A DNA stretch of 64,000 nt from assembly GCA_031841125.1 (NCBI GenBank), contig CM063106.1, forward strand, positions 30,996,001-31,060,000, in the 5' to 3' direction. The notes beneath the pieces were generated by a model. That model ran no database searches. It was not told where the DNA came from and saw only the letters and a list, made by a program, of their open reading frames with translations. This stretch comes from Acanthococcus lagerstroemiae (Eukaryota > Arthropoda > Insecta > Hemiptera > Eriococcidae). Positions 56,480 to 64,000 of the stretch are shown in pieces (within the stretch, counting starts at the first letter, position 1; each line of letters starts with the position of its first letter). Both the position numbers and the translations under genes were made by a program.

Positions 56480-57995
56480 TGGAAGAAAATGAAATATTAG
56501 AATAATGGAAGAAAGAAGAAAGTATAAACAAGCCAATACTGGAGAAAGTGAGGGAAAATATAAGGTTAAGAGAGAATGTAAGAAGGCAAAAGAAAAATGG
56601 ATTAATCAGATGAATTATGAGAAAATTAAGGAGCAAATGAAAGGAAGAAAAATCGATTAGGCATATAACAAAGTAAAAAGATATTCTCCAGCAAGAAGAA
56701 AGAGAAAAAAATTTAACGCATAAAAAAAAGAAAATTATTGGACTCTAAAATAGACAAAATAAAAAAATGGGTGAGGTGTTGCTGAAAAACTGTGGGTGGT
56801 CTCCTGCGCGATTGACTTTTTAACGTGCTGACTTCCTTTTTTGTACATAGCTTTTTGTTGTACTTATGTATGTTACATTCACATGTCCTGCCTGGCCAAA
56901 TTTATCCACACGTGTGCATCCTTTCGATTTAATTGCTCTCTTTTTCTTCCTTATCGCTCTTCTTTCGCCCTCATTGTCCGGCTAGGCAGTGATCTGATAC
57001 TCGAACTCACTTCGAAGTCACTCCAACTGAAACGACCTTTTTAACTAACTTTTTTTTATATTTCTGTTTTTTTATCTTTTCCTTTCAGTATGCCGCTCCA
57101 ATGGAGGGGGGGGGGTTGCAATGCTCTCCACCGCGATTGACTTTTTAACGTTGCCTATTTTCTTTTTTGTGCATAGTTTTTTGTTATATTTATATTATGT
57201 TACATAGAAATGTCCTGCGTGGCCAAATTTCTCATGCGTACGCGTGCATCTCTTGAACCGAATCGTTTTCTTTCTTTCCCTTACGCTCTCCTTTACGATT
57301 GTATTTTGAGATCAGAATTTGATGAAGTTGTGAAAGAAATGAAAGCAAGTAAAGTAGAAGGAGGTGATAAAATTGTTCGTGAGTTATTGGAGAATGCAGG
57401 AGTAGTTTAAAAAATGTATACAAATTAATTTGCAGAACGTATGAAAAAGGAGAAATACTAATAGATTCCAGAAAAGCAGGTTAAATATGATCCCTAAGAA
57501 AGCAGGAGTAAGCAAATGTGAAGATTATCGTACTAGTAGCTTACTTTTGCATAAATCAAAGATTCTGGCGAGGATAATAAATAAGAGAATATGAAATAAA
57601 ATGGAAGAAAATATGAGAGAAGATCAGTTTGGATTTCGAAAAAATAGAGGAACCAGAAAAGTTATTCCATGTTTGAGCCTTTTATTGGAAAAATACTGAA
57701 AAAAGGCTTGGATACATATGTAGCATTTGTAAATTTAGAAAAGCTTTTGATAATGTTGAATGGTCAAAAAATGTGAATATCAAAGGAGACAGGAATGAAA
57801 TATAGAGTAATAAGAGAGTAGTATGGAGCTCATATAAGGATCAAAGGGCTTAAATACAAACAGAGGATGAAGTAGGAGAAGCGAAAATTGAAAAAGGAAG
57901 GGACAAAATCGGGGTTTGTCACCAGTACTGTTTAACTTATTCATAAAAAAGTAATTGAAGAAATGAATAAAAGGAAATCATGTGTGTGACAATAC
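56480..57995 (+). pseudogene. LINE (non-LTR retrotransposon) ORF2 remnant, plus strand
   Basis: The pre-polymerase linker survives as KYKVKRECKKAKEKWINQMN followed by AYNKVKRY. After an interruption (56770-57300), the polymerase begins with EFDEVVKEMKASKVEGGDKI and ELLENAG. Then come KKAGVSKCEDYRTSSLLLHK, SKILARIINKRI and REDQFGFRKNRGTRK (the fingers and GFR motif). KFRKAFDNVEW is the catalytic motif A region, followed by GVCHQYCL in place of the RQGC motif. Many stops and frameshifts are present. The YADD region is not found before the sequence abuts the oppositely oriented LINE near 58000. Confidence 0.82.
56803..57300. repeat. Direct duplication (~170 bp, offset ~317 bp) inside the LINE
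   Basis: GCGATTGACTTTTTAACGT, ATGTTACAT, ATGTCCTGC(C/G)TGGCCAAATT and GTGCATC occur in the same order at about 56803-56975 and 57123-57300. A run of ten G at 57106-57115 lies between the copies. The block interrupts the LINE coding sequence and may be a foreign insertion with direct terminal repeats. Confidence 0.7.
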
Positions 57996-58020
57996 AACGG
58001 GAAGCAGGGTGGGTAGCACC

Positions 58021-58219
58021 CAGGGGCGGCAACCTAGATTTTCCCCATGTGTAGCATAACAGAAAAAAGAAAAAAAAGTTATTTATTGGAAAACTTAATC
58101 GCTCACGTTAGCACCTTGTATATGTACTATTTTTTTTTTTTGTTGAAAATCTCATGTTTAGCAAAATCTTCCCATGTGTAGCATCTGCTACATACGCTAC
58201 ACAGAAGTTGCCGCCCCTG
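58021..58219. mobile_element. hAT-type MITE with perfect 8-bp TSD (CAGGGGCGGC family)
   Basis: It starts CAGGGGCGGCAACCT and ends AGTTGCCGCCCCTG. It is flanked by GTAGCACC at 58013-58020 and 58220-58227. Near both ends it repeats CCCATGTGTAGCAT. The 199-bp element is non-coding and inserted in the 3' part of the minus-strand LINE. Confidence 0.93.
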
Positions 58220-58227
58220 GTAGCACC

Positions 58228-60590
58228 ACCGCTTTATAGACTGCAATTTTCGTTTCCATTTTGAGGTCGTTACTATCAAGCACTCACCGTTTCAGCTTCC
58301 AGTATTTCTTAACCACTGGTTGATTTCTGAGTCCAAGTTGCAGTTGTTGGCTACCAGGCTACCCAAGTAATTGAATTGTTCTATGGCTTCGATAGTGTTT
58401 TCAGCTATGTTGATAGGGGTGCTCGAACTTGCAGGTACGTTGTATCTCATTAGTCATTACCATCAGCTTTGTTTTGGTATGATTGACTTCCATTTCCAGT
58501 CCTCTGTACGTTTCTACAAAAACATCGATCATTCTTTGGGTCTCTTCGGCCGAGTGTCCTAGAACCACGGTATCGTCTGCATACTGCAGTTCGGAGATGA
58601 ATCTGGATCGAGCATTCTTCTGCTTTTTAACCTGGCCAGCTTATGTAACCCACTATCTGTGCGGTATCTTATTTTGACACCCCTGTCAAGAAGTTTGCGG
58701 TCTACACTAATTAAGAAGGCTATCATGAAGGCGTTGAAGAGGAGAAGCGCCATAACGCATCCCTGACGTACTCCATTGGCTATTTCGAATTTGTCTGTCA
58801 CGTTTTTACCAGCAATGACCTGGACTTGGTTCTTGGTGTGGAAGTCTTCGATTATATTGACTATCTTGGCCGGGCATCTGAATTTCTTCAGTGTAGTCCA
58901 GAGTGCCTTTGTGCTTACCATGTCGAAGGCTTTTTTGAGGTCGATGAAAACTGCGTGCAGAGAACAGTGCTGCTCTCTTGTTTTTTCCTGCAAATGGCGC
59001 AAGGTGAAGATCATGTCGATTATACTTCTGTTAGGGCGAAAGCCCGCCTTCCGGAAAGTAGGTCTCGAAGGCTGGGAGTAGTCTATCAACCATAATCTTA
59101 GCTAATATCTTGCCCGCCACGCATAGAAGCGATATTCTCCTGTGGTTTGCACAGTCTTTTCTGTCGCCTTTCCGTTTTTATATGTTCACAAATGTTGCGT
59201 CTTTAACCCTAGAACACCACACATGGGTACAAATGTACCCACACTAAAATACGCATGGGTGTAATCCCACGCATATCAGCAGTGCGATCCTGTTACTTAC
59301 TGAATCTGTTCAGCTATACTGGACCCTCAAAATCGTATGTCGAATGTGTTGTCTACCCTTTTGTTGGAAGGCGAATTAATTTTTGTTCCCATTTTTTTTG
59401 TGAAATTTTTTGCCCAAAACGTGATATGTTGTCTAAGTTTAGCAATAGGTTTTTTTGGTTGCTGGTTTCAAATTTTTGGTCCAAATTTTTGTAACTCATC
59501 CACTAAAGCAAACCACGTGGGTCAAATTTTAGATAATTTTCAAAATTTCTTAAGAATTGGTGTAATGTTTATGACTATGTATATCATTTATAAAATAATT
59601 GAAAATTGCAAATTTTTTCTACAATCAACTATCTTTTCCTACTGAAAACTGCATTTTCCTTCATTATTGCTTAGTCTAATCTGAAAATAAATATCAAATT
59701 CAAATTCAGCGTCGAAAAATACTTCTATAACTCACTTACAAAAGCCGTAGTATTTATACAAGTCAAAAAAATTGCTATGGGTACAATTGTACCCATGTGT
59801 GGTGGCGACGGACTTTTTTTTATATATGGTATTCTAGGGTTAAAGTCGCTTGGTATCATTTCAGTTTCCCAGACCCGCATGAATAATTTGTGGAGCACCA
59901 TTGTGAGCTTGCCTCTACCATACTTGTAGAGTTCCGCAGGTAAGTTATCTTCTCCAGGGGCTTTATTATTTTTCAGTTTGCTGACAACTCGATTCACTTC
60001 TTCTAGGGTGGGGCATTGGGCCAGTTCTGGTATTTCTTTATCAGCTCTGGGTCAACAGCAGGCGATTGGTTAAGCAACTCGTTGTAATATCTTTTCCATA
60101 TGTTTGTTATTTCTGTTTCCTGTTTGAGGAGTGAGCCCTGCTCATTCCTTATTGGACAGATCGTATTCTGCGGCGGTCCATAGATAACATGCACGGCCCT
60201 ATAGAAGGCTCCACTGTTATGCGAGTCAACTGTCTTCTGTATTTCTGCTGCCTTTTCTTGGTGCCATTTGTTTTTCAACTGCCGGGTGATACGCTGCAGG
60301 TTGCTTTTTGCTGCTCTGTATTTTCGTATGGTCTTCCTAAAAGTTGGATTGCTTAGAAACAGCTGTGACATGCTTTTTGATATTAAGCGCCTTGGTGATC
60401 CCCTCGTCATTTTCGTTGAACCAGTCCGTTCTGAGGAGTGAGTGGTCCGAGGGTTTTCTTGGAAGCTAGCGTAAGGCAGCCTGCCGGATTTCTTCGGTGT
60501 TGTCTTCTCTGTCATTCTGCAGCGCATTCAGAGCTTTGGTTACTTCTCGTCTGAAGGTAACACTGACTTTTGGGTCCTGTGCTATTACTG
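58228..60590 (-). pseudogene. LINE (non-LTR retrotransposon) ORF2 remnant, minus strand
   Basis: In coding order: the linker (KNKWHQEKAAEIQKTVDSHN, then YGPPQNTICPIRNEQGSLL and RYYNELLNQ) at 60003-60527. Then VVSKLKNNKAPGEDNLPAEL at 59725-59997, a TTAA-type insertion, and a frameshifted stretch with DYSQPSRPTFRKAGFRPNRS. Next are VFIDLKKAFDMV (catalytic motif A), NGVRQGCVMALLLFNAF (motif B) and ELQYADDTVVLGHSAEE (the YADD catalytic motif C). Last are EMEVNHTKTKLMV and FNYLGSLVANNCNLDSEI. The order is that of a complete polymerase domain, but frames shift at least three times. No endonuclease is recognised upstream. The clade is not assigned. Confidence 0.88.
59207..59839. mobile_element. piggyBac-like MITE inserted at TTAA in the LINE
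   Basis: TTAA flanks both sides (59203-59206 and 59840-59843). The ends are CCCTAGAACACCACACATGG and, inverted, CCCTAGAATACCATATAT. CCCTAGAA matches the start of the canonical piggyBac terminus. Subterminal palindromes TGGGTACAAATGTACCCA and TGGGTACAATTGTACCCA stand near the two ends. At 633 bp it is non-coding, and the size is close to that of the TTAA element at 41935-42574. Confidence 0.9.
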
Positions 60591-61171
60591 CTATAAGGAA
60601 TGGTTGAGGGAAATAACTAGAAAGAAAGGCAAAGAATGAACAATGTACAGCAGATACTGAAGGCTACGTAGTGTAAACTCTTCTTAGAAATAAAAAAATG
60701 AGCACAGGAGAGAGAACAGTGGAGAGACGCTACCTGCTACTCGAGAAACTAAGGAATACATATATCATCATCCGTGAATAACTGGCTTGAAGTATCAATA
60801 CTTATCGATAACAATTTATTCGTATCAATATTTGACACCGCTAAGCAGTATAAATCGTTCAGCACTGTGTGTTGATCTCTTATCTACTCACTCAGTCGCT
60901 ATCGTGTGAGAAAAAATTGTAAATCCTCAGAAGGGATGCATTATTAAAATCTTACTCAGTGTAACTCCTTGCAGAATTGCTACTTTGATCCACCTCTGAA
61001 CTCCTTCCAACGATTACAAACCACCAGGGGCTGCACTGTCAAGGTCGTAGATGAATGTCCGAGGGGTCTGGACTTCTCTTAGCAAAAAAATGATAATTTT
61101 AGAAGTTATGTAAAGCAAATCAGGGGGAGGGTGTAAAGGGTTGGGCAAGACACAGAACAGAATTCGTTAGA
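60591..61171. other. Non-coding stretch, nothing recognised
   Basis: No gene, RNA or repeat unit could be supported. Confidence 0.5.
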
Positions 61172-61254
61172 CCCCTTAGTGTCCATTTCGGAGTGTGAGT
61201 GAATTTGGTAATATTCCATGTGTAGGGTGTGCCAATTCACTTTTTCTTCTTCTG

Positions 61255-61298
61255 TATTCCAGTGCGCTTTCAGCTGTTATGCCATCATCAGTGGAATA
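61255..61298 (-). ncRNA. Hammerhead ribozyme-like motif, PLE copy C
   Basis: On the minus strand TATTCCA pairs perfectly with TGGAATA (7-bp helix I) around CTGATGA, a GGC/GCT helix II with loop ATAACA, GAAA and GCGC. This is the best helix I of the three copies. The residue expected to be U just before the cleavage-site base is A here (GCAC instead of GCTC in copy B). That may abolish cleavage. A U next to the core is unpaired in helix II. Confidence 0.5.
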
Positions 61299-62168
61299 TC
61301 AATTTGGTCGGGTCCGAGTTTAGTGGTTTGTAATTATTGTTCTTGATGTAAGTCTCAATTTTTTTAATGTATTCGTCTTTGTTTAGCACTACTGTGGTGT
61401 TGCCTTTGTCTGTTTTGGTGAGTATTAAGTTGTTCTCTTTTATTTTCGTTCTGAGTTGGAGGGCTGTCTTTTGTATTTTTGTCTTGTGTTTGTTTTTTCT
61501 TGTCTTTCTTATGGTCTGTAGTCTGTTTCTAATTTGTGTTCTTGCTTTGTTTCTGAGGTCTGGTTCTATGGTCTGGATGATCTGTTCACAGTCTACTGTT
61601 AGTTGTTCTAGAGTTTTGTCGCTTGTATGTTCTGTTGTGTTGTATTTGAACCCTTTGTCCATTAGATAGTTTTCTTCTTGTGTGAAGTTTTCATTCGTCA
61701 TGTTTACTGTCTTTGGTGCGAATTTGTGATGTCGGTTTCGGTCCTGTTGGGTGTTTTCTCCTTTTTGTTTTAGTGTGTGGAGTTTCTTTAGTACTGTGTT
61801 CGCGTAAGGTTTTTCTCTTTGACTATCTATTCTTTCCCTTCTTGGTACATGTGCTGTTCTATTTGTTGGTGTTTTAGTGTCTGGGTGAGTGGCAAGTATT
61901 GGTTGTATAGTTCTATGTTTAGTCTGTCCCTATTTTTGTGTAGTTCCTGTATTTCGTTTTTGATTCTTATTATCTGTGCTTGTTTTTTCGTGTTGCGGGC
62001 CGCTTGGCTGTCTGTCTTCATGTTTATGGTCGCGTACTTTGGTACTGTGTCATTCCTTACCCTCCCCCCTCCTCTCTTTATAACTGGGCTATCTACGCCT
62101 TTGTACACTGCAGAAAAATTATCACGGCGAGCGAGTGCAAGTGCAACACTTCTGCATGACAAATACAC
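61288..62168 (-). pseudogene. Penelope-like ORF, N-terminal region and first RT motif
   Basis: The upstream part (61827-62168) contains a predicted coiled coil, ARNTKKQAQIIRIKNEIQEL. After a frameshift near 61826 the sequence goes on as PYANTVLKKLHTLKQKGENT, then KFAPKTVNMTNENFTQEENY and LMDKGFKYN. The T-N-F-E-KGLKYN pattern is a hallmark of the Penelope N-terminal domain. The polymerase then begins with NLILTKTDKGNTTVVLNKDE, the first conserved RT block. Coding stops abruptly after NNYKPLNSDPTK, where pLTR sequence takes over. Palm and catalytic Asp residues are gone. Confidence 0.85.
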
Positions 62169-62680
62169 GTATATTACCAGCTATGTATATTTGCTGCTTT
62201 GTTCTTATCTGTTCCCATTTATGTGGACTTGACCCGCACTGTTTGTCTAATTATTGAATTACCGGCGTGAAATATACGGCACTGCTGCGGTCGCATTGCT
62301 GTTTTAATATGTGAAACGCTTTTCGGTGTGAATTTGAACGTTAATTCGTACACCCTTACCTTGAACCGACTAATTGTTCAAACATAAAAATTTTTTATGT
62401 TCTCTTATTTGCTCGTTCTATTTACGAATTTCGTTGAAATTGTTTCTACTTTCTACTTCAACTGACGGGATTGCGTTCAGTTTTCAGCTAATATGTGGCA
62501 CATTAGCCTGTACATACGTGAAGTCAGCTGATGCTGTTTCGGATTAATGGATGTAATATTTTCGATCGAATTCTGTGTCGATAACCATTGTTACCTTAAT
62601 CACTGCAATTACAGCTGTAATTATGGCCTAATGATGTCGTTTGTTAAGGCGGAAAATGGCACCGGTACCGGTTCGTTCGT
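62169..62680. other. Non-coding stretch, nothing recognised
   Basis: No feature could be supported. Confidence 0.5.
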
Positions 62681-62878
62681 TTATTCAACTTCTTTTTCTG
62701 GTTCTGTCTTCGGTTGTGCGGGTGCATCGTGTTCATGAGTCGAGTGTAAACGTGTAATTGGCTGCCCATTCACCAGACCGCCTTGTTCTCTCGTCGGATC
62801 ATCTCCATCTGGTAACGACGTGTATGACTCATTCTCATTTTTTGTCGTGGAAATCCGAGAGCGGTTACCTGAATCCAT
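62681..62878 (-). CDS. Possible host 5' coding exon (unrecognised)
   Basis: On the minus strand an ATG at 62878 opens a 65-residue frame: MDSGNRSRISTTKNENESYT, SLPDGDDPTREQGGLVNGQP, ITRLHSTHEHDAPAQPKTEP and EKEVE, then a stop. The polar, low-complexity content is like the disordered N-terminus of many membrane or regulatory proteins. The frame is open further upstream to another Met (62986). No splice donor is convincing and no homologue is recognised, so a chance ORF is possible. Confidence 0.25.
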   Translation of the reverse strand: MDSGNRSRISTTKNENESYTSLPDGDDPTREQGGLVNGQPITRLHSTHEHDAPAQPKTEPEKEVE

Positions 62879-62986
62879 ATTGATCCACTCAACCTGTACG
62901 CCCCGCCGCGAAACCAGGGCAACTCGGCGAATTCCGATTTTGTTTCCGAAAACCGGTATACCGCATCGACGAGAAAAATGCATCAT

Positions 62987-63499
62987 GTATACATATTCTT
63001 TTTTTTTTTTCTCTCCATCGGCTGACTCATCGTCCTATATTTTTCTTCACGCGACTTACTGAACTGTAATTTCATAACAAATCTACATTATGGCACGCAA
63101 GCAGCGGCGCTTTGCAATTTTAGTTTACTGATTTTCTGTTCAAAAGAAATGCGTGTTTTCAATTATGAAACTCTAGTATTGATGTTCTCACCTAGGGAGG
63201 GGGGGGGGGCTGGCGAGCAGCTAAACTTTTAATAGGGATAAGATGGAAAAAGAACAGAAAAATGGGTATTAGCTCATTATTGCGTGTTTTTCTTGGATTC
63301 GATTTCAAAACAATCAAACCCAGTACTTACTGGAATTTTACCCATGGAGGGAAAATGGCTTTGCTGAAATCTGATCCAAAGATTAACTCCAACAGGGGGT
63401 AAGTATGTAATAGGTACTTTTAGTGTAAATTGTAGATGGTGTAAACCACTTCAATACAGATCTTCTGATTAAATATTTATAAATCCTGGGTTTTGCAGG
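62987..63499. other. Non-coding stretch, nothing recognised
   Basis: A run of 11 G lies at 63199-63209. No feature was found. Confidence 0.5.
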
Positions 63500-63629
63500 C
63501 TAGCTCCCCATAGGATTAACTCGAGGAATCACAACACCTTGTGCACATAAGTATGACATATTGCCTAGCTCCCCATAGGATTAACTCGTGGAATCACACC
63601 ATATTATGCACATAAGTATGACATGTTGC
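63500..63629. repeat. Recent 65-bp tandem duplication
   Basis: CTAGCTCCCCATAGGATTAA starts at 63500 and again at 63565. The two 65-base units differ at only a few positions (for example CTCGAGG versus CTCGTGG). A further CTAGCG follows. No coding sequence is seen. Confidence 0.9.
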
Positions 63630-64000
63630 CTAGCGTACGTGTTGCTGGCGCTTAGATGCAAAGCACTTCGGACGTTTCTGTACATTTCGCTGTGTTCAAT
63701 AAGAAAATGATGCCTTCTTGTAACGAGAGGCGTAGAACTGCTGGTATTCCAATCACCGAAAAAACGTCAACCAAATCGCGAGGGAAGGTAGTGCCCAACA
63801 ACTTACAGGTTCTCGAAACAGTTTGATGTGGAACTTGGCGTGAAAGCGGAAAGCATCAATAAGCAGTGAGGAATGGTGAAAATCATTCCACGATTTATTA
63901 TGCGAATTTAGTTTCATTAGATATTGAGAGGGGGTGGGTAGACAGAAGAACGCCTGTTGGAATATACAAAATTTCAGTTGAAAGAATAATCATTAAAATT

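Larger units (their letters stand above)
61172..62168 (-). mobile_element. Penelope-like retroelement remnant, copy C
   Basis: This remnant holds the 5' part of a Penelope-like ORF (listed separately) and, just downstream in the same orientation, a pLTR segment (61172-61300). That segment is nearly identical to 3389-3520, with shared GGAGTGTGAGTGAA and CCAATTCACTTTTTCTTCTT. The ORF runs directly into the hammerhead-like motif of the pLTR, so most of the reverse transcriptase and all of the GIY-YIG domain have been deleted. Confidence 0.85.

Noticed and set aside
58776..59095. Plus-strand frames over the RT domain
   Set aside because: They are antisense shadows of the minus-strand LINE polymerase.
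61367..61669. 100-codon hydrophobic plus-strand frame
   Set aside because: It is antisense to the Penelope-like ORF. The hydrophobicity is the usual mirror of a Lys/Thr-rich coding strand.

Overview
The window is A+T-rich, intron- and repeat-dominated nuclear DNA of an animal, most likely an insect. Reasons: it has a spliced protein-phosphatase exon with canonical splice sites; it has tRNA-derived SINEs, several non-LTR (LINE) and Penelope-like retroelement remnants, and many MITEs of the hAT, piggyBac, Tc1/mariner-pogo and possibly Ginger type; and it has no densely packed ORFs, operons, Shine-Dalgarno sites or CRISPR arrays. A hemipteran-like insect is a guess. The sequence alone does not fix the species.

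Only one host coding segment is solid: an exon at 41284-41646 (+) that carries the last conserved PP2C motif of a PPM1E/PPM1F-like Ser/Thr phosphatase. The rest of that gene is not recognised here, so much of the window may be its introns or flanking DNA. Two weaker host-exon candidates lie at 11987-12233 (-) and 62681-62878 (-).

Layout. 0-6 kb: a SINE, a tandem duplication, a small MITE, a hAT MITE with a perfect 8-bp target duplication, and a Penelope-like element (PLE) remnant with a GIY-YIG domain and hammerhead-ribozyme-like pLTR motifs. 8-20 kb: MITEs, a second SINE with a perfect 12-bp target duplication, a short hAT element, and a pogo/Tigger remnant nested inside a MITE. 23.8-26.6 kb: a cluster of repeats built around the palindrome TTTCCATGGAAA, then a broken integrase-type transposon gene. 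27-43 kb: many MITEs, a hAT element nested in another and enlarged by internal tandem repeats, a LINE 3' piece, the phosphatase exon and a TTAA-flanked MITE. 45-50 kb: a piggyBac-like element with inverted arms of about 0.5 kb, and a large TIR-bounded element containing a LINE 3' end. 51-53 kb: a foldback element and a MITE. 56-62 kb: two convergent LINE remnants, one interrupted by a piggyBac-like MITE and carrying a hAT MITE at its 3' side, then a second PLE copy with its own hammerhead-like motif.

The mobile sequences do not form a pathway. They are layered insertions, and several nested pairs give relative ages. The most interesting items are the PLE hammerhead-like motifs, the long-armed piggyBac derivative, the hAT MITE family with variable internal repeat number, the TTTCCATGGAAA repeat cluster, and the surprising number of long G/C homopolymer runs.
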